From CAZPRY01 sp964589175 (GTDB lineage: Bacteria; Fidelibacterota; UBA2242): 59,405 bases of DNA. The first letter of the stretch is position 1, and the number at the start of each line of letters is the position of its first letter. The position numbers were made by a program, and so were the translations under genes. The notes under the pieces are model-generated. The model saw nothing but the letters and a program-made list of their open reading frames with translations, did no database searches and was not told the origin of the DNA. The DNA is taken from positions 1 through 59,405 of the forward strand of contig CAZPRY010000026.1 of assembly GCA_964589175.1 (NCBI GenBank), written 5' to 3'. Shown here piece by piece: positions 27,833 through 36,979 of the stretch.

Positions 27833-29283
27833 CGCAGCCTGATGCCGGAATTGGTGGCGTTGATCTGAATTATGCCCTTTTTCTCGCCCACCAGGGTTTC
27901 GAATTTTTCCGAAGTGTAAGTTTTCGAATAGCTTCCTTTGATACCGCCGGTATTGATGGAACCGAATGTGGTCTGCAGTTTGATTTCGCCTTGGAAATCC
28001 TTCGGCATCTCTACATCAACGCCCCCGAAAGAAGTGCCCAGTAACAGGTTGGCGTTTCCGCTTTTCAAACCCGCAATGCGGATATCGCCGTTCTGGCAGT
28101 AGCAGCGGATCGAGGGACAGACATTGCGGAATTCCGCATTCGCGAAGCTCGTCTGGGCATCGATGGGACTGTCGATATTTTCGAGATCAATATTACCGTT
28201 GGCGTTCTTGGCGAAGACCGGTCCCATGATGTTTTTACCGGTAATTGATCCAAATTTGGAGGATGCATTCAGTTGGGCTTTGACCTGGTCAACGTTGATG
28301 TTGCCATTGGCATTATCGAGAACGACATTGGCGTTGGCGCCGGTGAGGGTAATATCACCGAAACTGTTTTTGACATCTACGGTTTTGGCGATATTCTTGA
28401 TTGTGATATTGCCATTGTTGGAGGCGATGGAGAGATTCCCCCGGACTTCAGCTACATCGATTTCACCAAACGAGCTATTGATTTTGGCTGAGCCGTCGAC
28501 ATTATCGATCTTGATCGCGCCGTTGGCCATGTTACAACCAAGGTCACCTTTAAGGTTGCTTGCCTTCAAATTTCCGAAGGCATTATGGACTTCGGCAGAG
28601 GCGACGTCCTTTAATTCGATATTCCCGTTTTTGGAGCTGAGGGTCAATGCATCCGTGATATCCGAAACCGTCGTGTTTCCGAATTGGTTGTCGAGATAGC
28701 AGGCGCCTTTAACCCCGGTGACGCGAACATCGCCGTTGCGGCAAACGAGGTCGAGACGGCCATTGATACTGACGGCAAGTACATTTCCGAAACTATTGTC
28801 CAGATTTGTCGATCGGCAGTTCTCCACTTCGAGATCGCCGTTGCGGCTGGTGGCTTTCACTGCCGATTGAGTGTCGATGACTTTTGTGTCTCCGAATTGA
28901 TTCTCGACATCCAGATCGATACCCCGCGGAATTTTGGCCGTGATATCGACCGTAAAGGAGGCGTTTCTGATAGTGTTCTGGTCGATTTTGGAGATGACTT
29001 CAAGCGTATTCCCTTTCATGCCCATTTCGACTTCGATTTTATCGAGAAGCGCCTGGGCCTTCTGTTTGCTCGGCGCTTTAACGGAAATTTTAGCATGGAT
29101 TACGGCCGCATCTTCTCCAGAGCCGCTGACATTTACATCACCGAAGCTATTCCGGATACGAACATTCTGATCTTTACTTAATTTGAAATCGTTTTCCGTC
29201 TCTTTTTCGATGGAAACGCTTTGTGCGAAAGCAGCGGAAAGTAAACAGGCGCAAACGACATAGATGAACATTATTTTCTTCAT
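27829..29283 (-). CDS. DUF4097-type beta-repeat exported protein
   Basis: 484 residues. Signal peptide about 1-20 (SAAFA), then more than twenty short strands in a regular repeat with SFGDV/NQFGNT and NGNI/NGDV turns, typical of DUF4097 right-handed beta-helix proteins. These often lie next to anti-sigma factors and sigma factors, as here: the ATG overlaps the stop of the upstream gene (ATGA), forming a sigma/anti-sigma/DUF4097 unit. It is probably an envelope sensor or structural protein. The function of the family is not established. Confidence 0.8.
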   Translation of the reverse strand: MKKIMFIYVVCACLLSAAFAQSVSIEKETENDFKLSKDQNVRIRNSFGDVNVSGSGEDAAVIHAKISVKAPSKQKAQALLDKIEVEMGMKGNTLEVISKIDQNTIRNASFTVDITAKIPRGIDLDVENQFGDTKVIDTQSAVKATSRNGDLEVENCRSTNLDNSFGNVLAVSINGRLDLVCRNGDVRVTGVKGACYLDNQFGNTTVSDITDALTLSSKNGNIELKDVASAEVHNAFGNLKASNLKGDLGCNMANGAIKIDNVDGSAKINSSFGEIDVAEVRGNLSIASNNGNITIKNIAKTVDVKNSFGDITLTGANANVVLDNANGNINVDQVKAQLNASSKFGSITGKNIMGPVFAKNANGNIDLENIDSPIDAQTSFANAEFRNVCPSIRCYCQNGDIRIAGLKSGNANLLLGTSFGGVDVEMPKDFQGEIKLQTTFGSINTGGIKGSYSKTYTSEKFETLVGEKKGIIQINATNSGIRLR

Positions 29284-29843
29284 GATTTGTCTCCTTCACT
29301 GAGGGTTAGCAGACTTTGCAGGGTTTCTATTTTGCTCTGATACGCATAAAATAATTGCCGGTGCAGGGCCGGGTTGTAGGGATTTTGATCCATATAACTC
29401 TTGCATTCGAGGATCAGCATGTCAAGCGTTTGCAATTTCTGAAAGTACAATTGGGCCAGTTCCGAATTGCCGTCATAGCGCTTATGGGATACAAGGTTTT
29501 CCATTTTCTTAATTGAGTGCTCATAGGCTTTCTGGGCGTCAAATACTTCCGACTGGATCTGTTCCGCCAGCCGATAAGCCTCATCGGAAGAGACGAACTG
29601 CGGTCCGCGGAACATTTCGTAGAGCAGGATCGTGGTTGGCAGCGTGATAAGCAATGCGGCCGCGACGATCGCCAGGTTACGGTATACCGGACGGATATCG
29701 AGGAAGCGTGCCAGAATACCCGGTCTCCGGGTTTTTACTAGTTCAGTCTGAATGGCCGGCCAGACTCCGCCGCCTGGTTTTTCCTGCCGGCTCCGATTTC
29801 GGGTGCTTTCCAGCCACTGGTCGAATTTTTTATCCTTGGTCAA
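29280..29843 (-). CDS. Putative membrane anti-sigma factor
   Basis: 187 residues, likely TTG start, overlapping the sigma gene by 14 bp. A cytosolic N-terminal segment of about 50 basic residues (FDQWLESTRNRSRQ) is followed by one transmembrane helix at about 55-72 (NLAIVAAALLITLPTTILL) and a helical C-terminal domain of about 110 residues. The size, topology and position directly after an ECF sigma gene fit an anti-sigma factor, although no zinc HxxxCxxC motif is present. Confidence 0.6.
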   Translation of the reverse strand: MTKDKKFDQWLESTRNRSRQEKPGGGVWPAIQTELVKTRRPGILARFLDIRPVYRNLAIVAAALLITLPTTILLYEMFRGPQFVSSDEAYRLAEQIQSEVFDAQKAYEHSIKKMENLVSHKRYDGNSELAQLYFQKLQTLDMLILECKSYMDQNPYNPALHRQLFYAYQSKIETLQSLLTLSEGDKS

Positions 29844-30357
29844 AACTGACTCCCATGCTTGTAATGATTGCTTTCAATTTTTCCCGCGCACGCAGGTAGT
29901 TCGTGCGAGAAGTGATCGCCGAAATCCGTAAGATTTTCGCGATATCCTCATGTTTGATCTCCTGGATGAAATGCAGGATGAAGACGGTTCGATAGGTTCG
30001 GGGCAATTGCGCCAGGGCCGCCAGCAGTATTTGCCAATTGTCATTTTGGGAAGGCTCGCTGGCGCCCGAAACCGCCTCAGGGAATTCATCCAGCGGAAGC
30101 GTTTTGCGACGATTTATAAAAGTGTAGGCGCTGTTGAGCAGGATTTTATACATCCAGGCGCGGAATTTGTCTGGTTCTTTCAGATGGGGCAATTTTCTGT
30201 AGATTTTGATGAACGCTTCCTGCATGACTTCCTCAGCGTCGTCCCGGTCCTCACAAATTCCACGGCAGCAGCGGAAGGCTTCGTCTTTATAACTCTCGTA
30301 AATTTCGCGGAAGGCGGAGATGTCGCCCTGCTGTGCCCGGCGGATGAACTCGGTCAA
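29830..30357 (-). CDS. ECF-family RNA polymerase sigma factor
   Basis: 175 residues. A TTG start with AAAGGG 5 bp upstream is used; the frame also continues upstream without a better start. Sigma region 2 is clear (AFREIYESYKDEAFRCCRGI, DDAEEVMQEAFIKIYRKL, KFRAWMYKILLNSA) and region 4 is at the C-terminal end (LPRTYRTVFILHFIQEIKHEDIAKILRIS, then TSRTNYLRAREKLK). It likely directs its own operon, including the anti-sigma factor and DUF4097 protein. The inducing signal is unknown. Confidence 0.9.
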   Translation of the reverse strand: MTEFIRRAQQGDISAFREIYESYKDEAFRCCRGICEDRDDAEEVMQEAFIKIYRKLPHLKEPDKFRAWMYKILLNSAYTFINRRKTLPLDEFPEAVSGASEPSQNDNWQILLAALAQLPRTYRTVFILHFIQEIKHEDIAKILRISAITSRTNYLRAREKLKAIITSMGVSFDQG

Positions 30358-30476
30358 TCGATCCCTTTCATAAAACGCATTTTCAAACCGTAAGACAAAG
30401 CAAAGTACGGAAACGTTGCGCGTGGTTTAGAAAATATTTTACCAATGAGATAAATCAAACATCTCAAGAAATGTCA

Positions 30477-32645
30477 TTAAAAAACCGGTAGACGATTTGG
30501 ATTTTGTTGCATGCGGCGCACAGGGCACCAGATTTTTCGGGTGGCTTTGCCGCTGATGTCGCCGTCCAGAATTTCAATTCCGCCATAGCCTATCGGTAAA
30601 TATCCTTCCCGTATATACGAAAACGCGAAAGCATAGACATAGCGAATCAGGTCCACTTTATCGCATTCTACAGTTGTGAAGGCGATTAATTGTTCGGGTT
30701 CGTATCGAATCTGGTACGGACTGGCGGCGCTGCTGCCCTTTTCCACCGGGACACCGACTTCCCAGATCATGTCATCTTCCTCGAAGGCGCTTAAGGTTGA
30801 ATCCGTATAATACCTTATGAAAAAGGCGCCGTCGACCCTGATATTCTGCTGATTTGTGTAGTCTTTTATTCCTTTAAAAGCCGAAGCCTCCTGATCGAAT
30901 GAGCCCTTCATCGGTAGCACGACCTGAATCTGCGGAAGTGTAAATTGGGTGTGGATTTCGACATCGGGATAGTCTTCATGGATCTTTTTAACCGGAAGAT
31001 GGATTTCCCATTCGAGCCTTTTCGAATGAGATTGGTAGAGCTGATCGGGACAGAAGATGAAGGCTGCGTCCGTGGTTTGACAATGATTATCCAACAACCA
31101 GTTGGCCCATTCCCAGTTGATAAGATCGTCGTCAAACATATCCTGCACCTTCAGGGAAGACACTTCCTGCACAGGATATTCTTTAATGATGAATGGCGTT
31201 TCCGCGCGCGTATCGGAGGGGACCGGATAACCAACTTCCCAGTAGAATTCCACCGCGGGTGCGCTGATGCGGGAATTGCAAAAGGACTGAATGAAGATAG
31301 GTCCGACCGGATCGATTTTTCGGGACCGAAGGTAACTCTGCAGGCGTCCGGTAGCCGAATTGAGTTGATCGAGTGGACCGTGCATCGGTAAAACCACCGC
31401 AGTGAAAGCCGGCAATTGCCCGAATGTGAAATGATAACGATAATCGGGATTCGACGTTTTAGAACGGGTGAAGGAACGCAGATATTTGCCGCCCTTTGAC
31501 AGGAATTGTGCGGTTTTCGACGGTTGAATATCCGAAGATCCGGAAACCGGTTCATCTGCAAGGCCAGCCATCGGCAGAACGGTCAGAATTAGAAAGAGAC
31601 TCACAATGGCTGCGCCGGCCAGCTTCAGGGGACGATTTTGCCAGGTTTCTTTTGCCAGCCAGCGGAGCCGCGTCACTAACCGAAAAGGCTCTTCGAAAAC
31701 ACCCAGCAATCCGAGCCCCGGTTCAAGCGATTCGGTGAGCATGCTGCGGGCGGTATCGAGCAGGGTTTGCCGGTACCCGGGAGTCTGGTCGCGCAGAATA
31801 CTGGAGACGGTCAAGTCGCAGCAGATTTCTCGCACATGTTTGGTCTGCCGGCGCGTCCAGATCAGGAGCGGATTGAACCAGTAAATTACCTGCAGAAAGA
31901 GGCAAAGAGCATGCAGCCAGAGATCGCCGCGCTTGAGATGGCACAGCTCGTGCAACAGGATATGCCGCGCATCCTGAGATGACAGTCGATTTACGTAATT
32001 GATCGGAAGCAATAAAACCGGCCGGAAAACGCCGTAGACGGCCGGCGTCACGGCCTTGTCGGAGAAGACGATGGACGGCAGACGTTGCAGACCGATTTGA
32101 TCGGCGGTGCGGACCATGAGTTCATGAAACCATTGCGGGATCATTCTTTCTTCCTGCTGTTGATGCCAGCGGCGTAAACGCATCATTTTTCCGATTAGAA
32201 TTGCGAGAAAAGCCAGAATGCCAACAATCCAGATTAGCATTGCAATCGACGAGAGAGATAGCCGGGAAACAGGCTGGGTGACGGACGACAGGGTCAGGGG
32301 TGGGGAAAAGGGCGTGGCCGTTGGATTGTCCGGATGTTTCAGAACCGGTGGATTTTCCCCGGCGATATTCGCTGATTCCCCGGAAATATCGGCGTTATTT
32401 TGAACTAGGGTAAGATGTATTGGAGCATTCAGGCGGGAGAAGAAACTGCTGGGAAGCGACCAAGTTGGTGGTATGATAAGCTTCAGCAGAATGAGCAGCC
32501 AGACGGCATAGCGAACCTGCGGCCAGACCCATTTACGGATAAATAGATCGATAACTGATACGATCAGGATGAACAGGCTGGCCTGCCACAGCATATTGCC
32601 CATCCAACTCCACCATAATCCAGCGACATTGTTAATGATCGTCAT
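30477..32645 (-). CDS. BlaR1/MecR1-type M56 peptidase sensor with two GyrI-like domains
   Basis: 722 residues. The N-terminal about 350 residues carry the M56 layout: transmembrane helices (LWQASLFILIVSVIDLFI, YAVWLLILLKLIIPP, LIWIVGILAFLAILIG) and zinc motif LLHELCHLKRGD near 230, then another helix. The C-terminal half lacks the penicillin-binding sensor of BlaR1. Instead two GyrI/AraC-effector-like domains appear (about 405-560 and 563-705), each with an AVVLPMHGPLDQ or QVVLPMKGSFDQ opening and an EVGYPV/EVGVPV strand. It overlaps blaI by 14 bp. The predicted role is ligand sensing followed by BlaI cleavage; the ligand is unknown. Confidence 0.78.
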   Translation of the reverse strand: MTIINNVAGLWWSWMGNMLWQASLFILIVSVIDLFIRKWVWPQVRYAVWLLILLKLIIPPTWSLPSSFFSRLNAPIHLTLVQNNADISGESANIAGENPPVLKHPDNPTATPFSPPLTLSSVTQPVSRLSLSSIAMLIWIVGILAFLAILIGKMMRLRRWHQQQEERMIPQWFHELMVRTADQIGLQRLPSIVFSDKAVTPAVYGVFRPVLLLPINYVNRLSSQDARHILLHELCHLKRGDLWLHALCLFLQVIYWFNPLLIWTRRQTKHVREICCDLTVSSILRDQTPGYRQTLLDTARSMLTESLEPGLGLLGVFEEPFRLVTRLRWLAKETWQNRPLKLAGAAIVSLFLILTVLPMAGLADEPVSGSSDIQPSKTAQFLSKGGKYLRSFTRSKTSNPDYRYHFTFGQLPAFTAVVLPMHGPLDQLNSATGRLQSYLRSRKIDPVGPIFIQSFCNSRISAPAVEFYWEVGYPVPSDTRAETPFIIKEYPVQEVSSLKVQDMFDDDLINWEWANWLLDNHCQTTDAAFIFCPDQLYQSHSKRLEWEIHLPVKKIHEDYPDVEIHTQFTLPQIQVVLPMKGSFDQEASAFKGIKDYTNQQNIRVDGAFFIRYYTDSTLSAFEEDDMIWEVGVPVEKGSSAASPYQIRYEPEQLIAFTTVECDKVDLIRYVYAFAFSYIREGYLPIGYGGIEILDGDISGKATRKIWCPVRRMQQNPNRLPVF

Positions 32646-33036
32646 TATTGTTCTCCGTCGGTTTTTGATTCATTTCTTCCAGAATACGAATCAGCTCGTT
32701 CCGTTCTTCCGAACTCAATTTTCTTTCCTCAGCCAGATAGTGCATGACCGGTTCGAGACTCCCGCCGAGAACCCTGTCGATTATCGTACGCAGGGCGGAA
32801 CGCCGCATCTTGTTTTCGGATATCAGCGGAGTGTAGTAACTGGTGTTGCCCTGTTTCTCTTCACTCATGGCTCCTTTGGCGACCAGCCGGGATAGCATGG
32901 TCTTGACGGTGGTATAAGCCCAGTCAGGGCTCTCTTCCATTTTTTCCATCATCTCCCGTGCTGAAGCCGGGTGATGCTTCCAGAGTGCGTTCATAATCTG
33001 CCATTCGGTGTCGGAAAGTTTCATTTGATTCTCCAT
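32632..33036 (-). CDS. blaI: BlaI/MecI/CopY-family transcriptional repressor
   Basis: 134 residues with the winged-helix BlaI/MecI pattern: LSDTEWQIMNALWKHHPASA, then SPDWAYTTVKTMLSRLVAKGAM for the recognition helix, GNTSYYTPLISE for the wing, and a C-terminal dimerisation/cleavage helix bundle (LSSEERNELIRILEEM). BlaI repressors are inactivated by proteolysis triggered by BlaR1-type sensors; such a gene follows directly. The promoter upstream contains two operator copies, indicating autoregulation of the pair. Confidence 0.9.
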   Translation of the reverse strand: MENQMKLSDTEWQIMNALWKHHPASAREMMEKMEESPDWAYTTVKTMLSRLVAKGAMSEEKQGNTSYYTPLISENKMRRSALRTIIDRVLGGSLEPVMHYLAEERKLSSEERNELIRILEEMNQKPTENNNDDH

Positions 33037-33039
33037 GTT

Positions 33040-33083
33040 CTACATCTGTAGAAGAAGATACTACATCTGTAGAAGTATGTCAA
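33040..33083 (-). promoter_or_regulatory. blaI promoter with two BlaI-type operators
   Basis: On the minus strand, TTGACA (33078-33083) and TATCTT (33055-33060) are separated by exactly 17 bp. The inverted repeat ctaca-N2-tgtag occurs twice: at 33061-33072, inside the spacer, and at 33040-33051, just after the -10 box. The copies are 21 bp apart, two helical turns, so two repressor dimers could sit on the same face. This matches the TACA/TGTA operators of BlaI/MecI and implies autoregulation. Confidence 0.85.
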
Positions 33084-33234
33084 GTGTTTTATTGAATCCC
33101 GATCTTGATGACTCATAAGAAATCAGACAGACGGGTTGTCTTTCAGAGATCGTCTTGTAACATATTCAGGTTAGATTTAGATGGCGGATTGGAAGCAAAG
33201 CTCTGGTGGACATTCAAGAGGAAGTGTCTGTCAA

Positions 33235-33306
33235 ACTTGTGTCAAGCGATTCAGTTATGAATTCGCAAACAGTTGAACCATAATTGCAGAATCGCTTGAC
33301 ACGAGT
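33235..33306. terminator. Long inverted repeat between blaI and BNR-protein gene
   Basis: Arms at 33235-33252 and 33289-33306 match over 18 bases with one G-T type mismatch; the core gtgtcaagcgattc/gaatcgcttgacac is perfect. The 36-base loop can form a small inner stem (ttatg/cataa). It lies after the stop of the minus-strand gene ending at 33325 and upstream of blaI, so a terminator is the simplest reading. A mobile-element remnant is an alternative. Confidence 0.5.
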
Positions 33307-33324
33307 TCTATCTTATGATCCCAT

Positions 33325-34851
33325 TTACTTCAGCAGGATCATCTCCCGGGTGGCTGAAAATTCACCCGCCAGAATGGTATAAAAATACACGCCGGTCGGC
33401 ATTGTCTTGCCGTTTTGACCGCGGCCGTCCCACAGGTACGTATATTCGCCGGATTGAAGAATTCTGCTCGCATAGGCCGATTTCACGACCTGGCCGAGAG
33501 AATTCGTAATGGTGAGCGTAACCGCAGCGGACTGGGGTAACGCGAATCGGATCGTCGTCTGTGGATTGAAAGGGTTCGGGTAATTCTGAGATAAAGAGAA
33601 CCGGGAAGCGATATTTAGGTTCGGATCGATCCCGGCGATGACAACGCCGCCTTTGGCGAAAAAGACATCCTTATCATCTTGCCCAACGCGGTTGTCGGTC
33701 CAGACGGCATAGACGATATCGTTCCTGACATTGATAGAAGGGTAACTGGCGTCTGAGCTTGCATCACTGATGTATTCAATAGCCTCGAAACTCTGGCCGC
33801 TGTCTCTGGATTTAACGCAATAGAGGCCGTTGCCCTCGGTTCTGTTGTTGGTGTAAGCTAGATAAATTTCCCCGGCATCGTTAAGCGCCAGACTGGGTGT
33901 TTTACACATGCCCTGATCTATGAGCATTTCCGGGCCGAAACTGGCCCCCCCGTTGCTGGAAACAGCGAACTTGAGTCTTATATAGTCATCAGTCGGTTCC
34001 TCCCTCCAGACAACGTATACGTTGGAGCCGTAAGCAGCCAGGGATGGACTGAATTGCAGGGCATTGGCGTCGGGGCCGGTGATGTCATTCACCGGGACGT
34101 TCGGACCGAAACTAACGCCGTTGTCGGTGGATTTGGAGAGGTAGATGTCAACTCCGCCGTCGGCCCGGCGGCCGTCATTCCAGGCCGCATAAATCGTTCC
34201 CGCTGCATCGATATAGAGGGCATTCAGATCTTCCCATCTGGCGACATGCTGATCGGCGTCACTGATTCGATATGGTTCTTCGAAACTGGTCCCGCCATTC
34301 GTGGAGCGCATGAAAAAGCACTCGGTATTGTTGTTGGCGTCTGCTTTTTGGAACAGGACATATACATTGTTGCCGCGAATGGCGATTTTGGGGAAAATCC
34401 CCGTATCGCTGAGCGTATCCGGCTGGGAAAAAGTCTGCCCCTCATCGGTAGAGCGGGCCATATAAACGCCGTTAATCATCTCTTCCGCCATATCTGCTCC
34501 GTCCCAGACGACGTAAAGATTGCCGGTATCATCGACTGTGATCGAGCCGAAAAGTTGAGGACCCTCGGCAGCAATAGTGACGCCGTCTCCGAAAGTCGAT
34601 CCTCCATCCGTCGACGTCGAAATATAAGTGATATAGCTGTCCCAATCCTGCCAGCGGGCGTAGACTGTATTCCCATAAACAGCAACGGCTACTCCGCCGT
34701 CGGTATCCTGATCCCCGTTGCTGACATGGTTCACGCGAACATTGGCGCCGAATCCCTGGGCAGCAAGACTCGTTATGAGTATAGGTAAAAGAAGCGCGAC
34801 GATACAGAAAATGGCCGTTGAATTACATCGAAACGAATTGTTGTGTTTCAT
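33325..34851 (-). CDS. Secreted BNR/sialidase-like beta-propeller protein, T9SS cargo
   Basis: 508 residues. GGAGA precedes the ATG; signal peptide ends SLAAQ. Repeats of about 50 residues with S-x-D-x-G-x-T/S-F (STDGGSTFGD, STDEGQTFSQ, STNGGTSFEE, STDNGVSFGP, SSNGGASFGP, SRDSGQSFEA) are classic Asp-box/BNR motifs of six-bladed propellers, as in sialidases. No sialidase Arg triad is obvious, so it may only bind. The C-terminus is a T9SS type-A domain (NYPNPFNPQTTIRF, TGVYFYTILAG, EMILLK). Likely surface-exposed or released. Confidence 0.8.
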   Translation of the reverse strand: MKHNNSFRCNSTAIFCIVALLLPILITSLAAQGFGANVRVNHVSNGDQDTDGGVAVAVYGNTVYARWQDWDSYITYISTSTDGGSTFGDGVTIAAEGPQLFGSITVDDTGNLYVVWDGADMAEEMINGVYMARSTDEGQTFSQPDTLSDTGIFPKIAIRGNNVYVLFQKADANNNTECFFMRSTNGGTSFEEPYRISDADQHVARWEDLNALYIDAAGTIYAAWNDGRRADGGVDIYLSKSTDNGVSFGPNVPVNDITGPDANALQFSPSLAAYGSNVYVVWREEPTDDYIRLKFAVSSNGGASFGPEMLIDQGMCKTPSLALNDAGEIYLAYTNNRTEGNGLYCVKSRDSGQSFEAIEYISDASSDASYPSINVRNDIVYAVWTDNRVGQDDKDVFFAKGGVVIAGIDPNLNIASRFSLSQNYPNPFNPQTTIRFALPQSAAVTLTITNSLGQVVKSAYASRILQSGEYTYLWDGRGQNGKTMPTGVYFYTILAGEFSATREMILLK

Positions 34852-35137
34852 GGCGTGTCTCCATCTATTAGAATTTTAAATATGCGATAAATGTTAGATA
34901 AACCGTATTGCCGTTATATTGATCGGTCGTTCCGTATTATCTGGAATAAAGATAATGAAAATCCGGTTTCAAGTAAAGTGATAATAATACCGGTTTGATA
35001 ACAATCACAAATCTGTAGGAGAGCTTGTATTCTTTCGTTTTAATGTTAAAAAAACCAGCCTGAGTCAAGAAAATAATTGCGAATGAAACCTGAATTAATT
35101 AAGGTAGGTCATGATAAATCAGGAAGGGAAACAGATC
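34852..35137. other. Divergent intergenic region
   Basis: 286 AT-rich bases between the BNR gene (minus) and threonine dehydrogenase (plus). No RNA gene or clear operator was seen. An in-frame ATG at 35111 exists but is a poorer start for the dehydrogenase than 35138. Confidence 0.4.
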
Positions 35138-36181
35138 ATGAATGGCATGATGAAAGCACTTGTAAAAAAATACGCGAAACAGGGACTCTGGATGGACGAG
35201 GTGCCGGTACCGCAAATCGGCATCAATGATGTTTTGATTAAAATTCATAAAACATCGATCTGTGGGACGGACGTTCACATTTGGAATTGGGATGAGTGGT
35301 CTCAGAAGACCATTCCAATTCCCATGGTAATCGGTCATGAGTTCGTCGGTATCGTGGAGGCGAAGGGCAGTAACGTGCATGATCTCGCAATTGGCGAACT
35401 GGTTTCCGGTGAGGGGCACATCGTCTGCGGTCGCTGCCGCAACTGCCTGGCCGGACGACGTCATCTCTGCAATGCGACCAAAGGCGTGGGCGTTAACCGG
35501 CAAGGGGCTTTTGCCGAGTACCTGGCGATTCCGGTGACAAATGTATGGCATGCCGATCCAAGTATGCCTAAGGATATTCTGAGCGTTTTCGATCCTTTCG
35601 GCAACGCCACCCACACAGCGCTCTCATTTCCGGTTCTGGGCGAGGATGTGCTGATCACCGGCGCCGGTCCAATCGGTCTGATGGCCGCCTCCATCGTCAA
35701 ACATGCCGGAGCGCGTTTCGTTGTCATTACCGATATGAATCCGTACCGGCTGGAATTGGCCCGCAAACTGGGAGTTACGGTGGCGCTCAATGTGAAGGAA
35801 AAGACAATTGCCGACGTGCAGAAAGAGTTGGGTATGAAAGAGGGCTTTGACGTCGGACTGGAGATGTCCGGCAGCAGCGTGGCCTTCAGCGATATGGTCG
35901 ATAACATGTGTCATGGCGGGAAAATTGCTGTGCTGGGCATACCGAGCAGCGATCTCGCGATCGACTGGAATAAAGTGATTTTCAATATGCTGACGATTAA
36001 GGGGATTTACGGCCGGGAAATGTACGAGACCTGGTACCTGATGCAATCGATGATTCAGACCGGCCTGGACATCACCCCGGTAATCACGCACCGGTTTCAT
36101 TATACCGAATTCGAAAAGGGATTCGAGGTCATGCGGTCGGGAAACTCCGGTAAAGTAATTCTGAACTGGCTGGATGAGTAA
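35138..36181 (+). CDS. tdh: L-threonine 3-dehydrogenase
   Basis: 347 residues from ATG 35138, which has AGGAAGGG at 35121-35128; an ATG at 35111 would add nine residues. It matches Tdh throughout: KTSICGTDVHIWNWDEWSQ with the catalytic zinc Cys, GHEFVG, structural zinc cysteines in CGRCRNC, FDPFGNATHTALSF, the Rossmann glycine motif GAGPIGLMAA and KGIYGREMYETW. It oxidises L-threonine with NAD to 2-amino-3-ketobutyrate, the first step to glycine and acetyl-CoA. The partner ligase (kbl) is not in this window. Confidence 0.95.
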   Translation: MNGMMKALVKKYAKQGLWMDEVPVPQIGINDVLIKIHKTSICGTDVHIWNWDEWSQKTIPIPMVIGHEFVGIVEAKGSNVHDLAIGELVSGEGHIVCGRCRNCLAGRRHLCNATKGVGVNRQGAFAEYLAIPVTNVWHADPSMPKDILSVFDPFGNATHTALSFPVLGEDVLITGAGPIGLMAASIVKHAGARFVVITDMNPYRLELARKLGVTVALNVKEKTIADVQKELGMKEGFDVGLEMSGSSVAFSDMVDNMCHGGKIAVLGIPSSDLAIDWNKVIFNMLTIKGIYGREMYETWYLMQSMIQTGLDITPVITHRFHYTEFEKGFEVMRSGNSGKVILNWLDE

Positions 36182-36204
36182 GGAAGGGTAAGGGAAACGG
36201 GAAT

Positions 36205-36966
36205 ATGGACATGACTGATCGAAAAGTGCAGTTGTTTTTTGAGATCCATTCCGGATTGCCGCGTCAGGGCCCTGGGAGTGCTGCATCTACAGCGAAGGCA
36301 TTTTCACTGCTTAAGCAGTTACCTCCAAAGCCGGCTATTTTGGATGTCGGCTGTGGACCGGGAATGCAGACCATGGACCTGGCACGTTTAGGTCAGGGTA
36401 ACATTACAGCGATCGATAATTACCAGCCGTTTCTGGATGATCTGGAAAGTCGGGCGCGTGATGCCGGTGTTGCCGATCGGGTGCGGACCGTTAACGGTGA
36501 TATGAACGAGTTGGCCTACCCGGATGAGAGTTTCGACCTGATCTGGGCCGAGGGCTCGATTTACCAGATGGGTTTTGAGAACGGTTTGAGATCGTGGCAG
36601 CGGCTGCTGAAACCGGGCGGCTATATCGCCGTGACGGAAGTTAGCTGGCTGAAACCCAATCCGCCGCGGGAATGCGCGGATTTCTGGAACGAGAATTACC
36701 CACAGATACAGGAAATAAATGACAATCTGTACGTTATTAGTAAATGCGGCTATCAAATCATCGATCAGTTCGTGCTGCCGCCCTCCGATTGGTGGGATGA
36801 TTATTATACTCAGATTGAGCGGAAATTACCGGAATTCGAACGAAAGTACGTCGATGACGAAGATGCCCGGGCGGTGATCGGCATGGAACTCGAAGAGATG
36901 AGCATTCATCGCAAATATGCCGATTATTACGGCTATGTTTTTTATGTGATGCGAAAGCCCGGCTAG
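36205..36966 (+). CDS. Class I SAM-dependent methyltransferase
   Basis: 253 residues. Motif I is ILDVGCGPGMQT near residue 48, followed by ITAIDNYQPF (motif II acidic residue), VNGDMNELAYPDESFDLIWAEGSIYQMG (motifs III-IV) and LLKPGGYIAVTE. It belongs to the broad methyltransferase_11/31 group. It starts 23 bp after tdh and may share its transcript. The substrate cannot be predicted. Confidence 0.82.
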   Translation: MDMTDRKVQLFFEIHSGLPRQGPGSAASTAKAFSLLKQLPPKPAILDVGCGPGMQTMDLARLGQGNITAIDNYQPFLDDLESRARDAGVADRVRTVNGDMNELAYPDESFDLIWAEGSIYQMGFENGLRSWQRLLKPGGYIAVTEVSWLKPNPPRECADFWNENYPQIQEINDNLYVISKCGYQIIDQFVLPPSDWWDDYYTQIERKLPEFERKYVDDEDARAVIGMELEEMSIHRKYADYYGYVFYVMRKPG

Positions 36967-36979
36967 CACGGGTGCTGTT

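Noticed and set aside
33325..34851. Calling the BNR-repeat protein a sialidase
   Set aside because: The Asp-box repeats are clear, but I could not identify the Arg triad and Glu/Tyr catalytic residues, so only a propeller fold is claimed.
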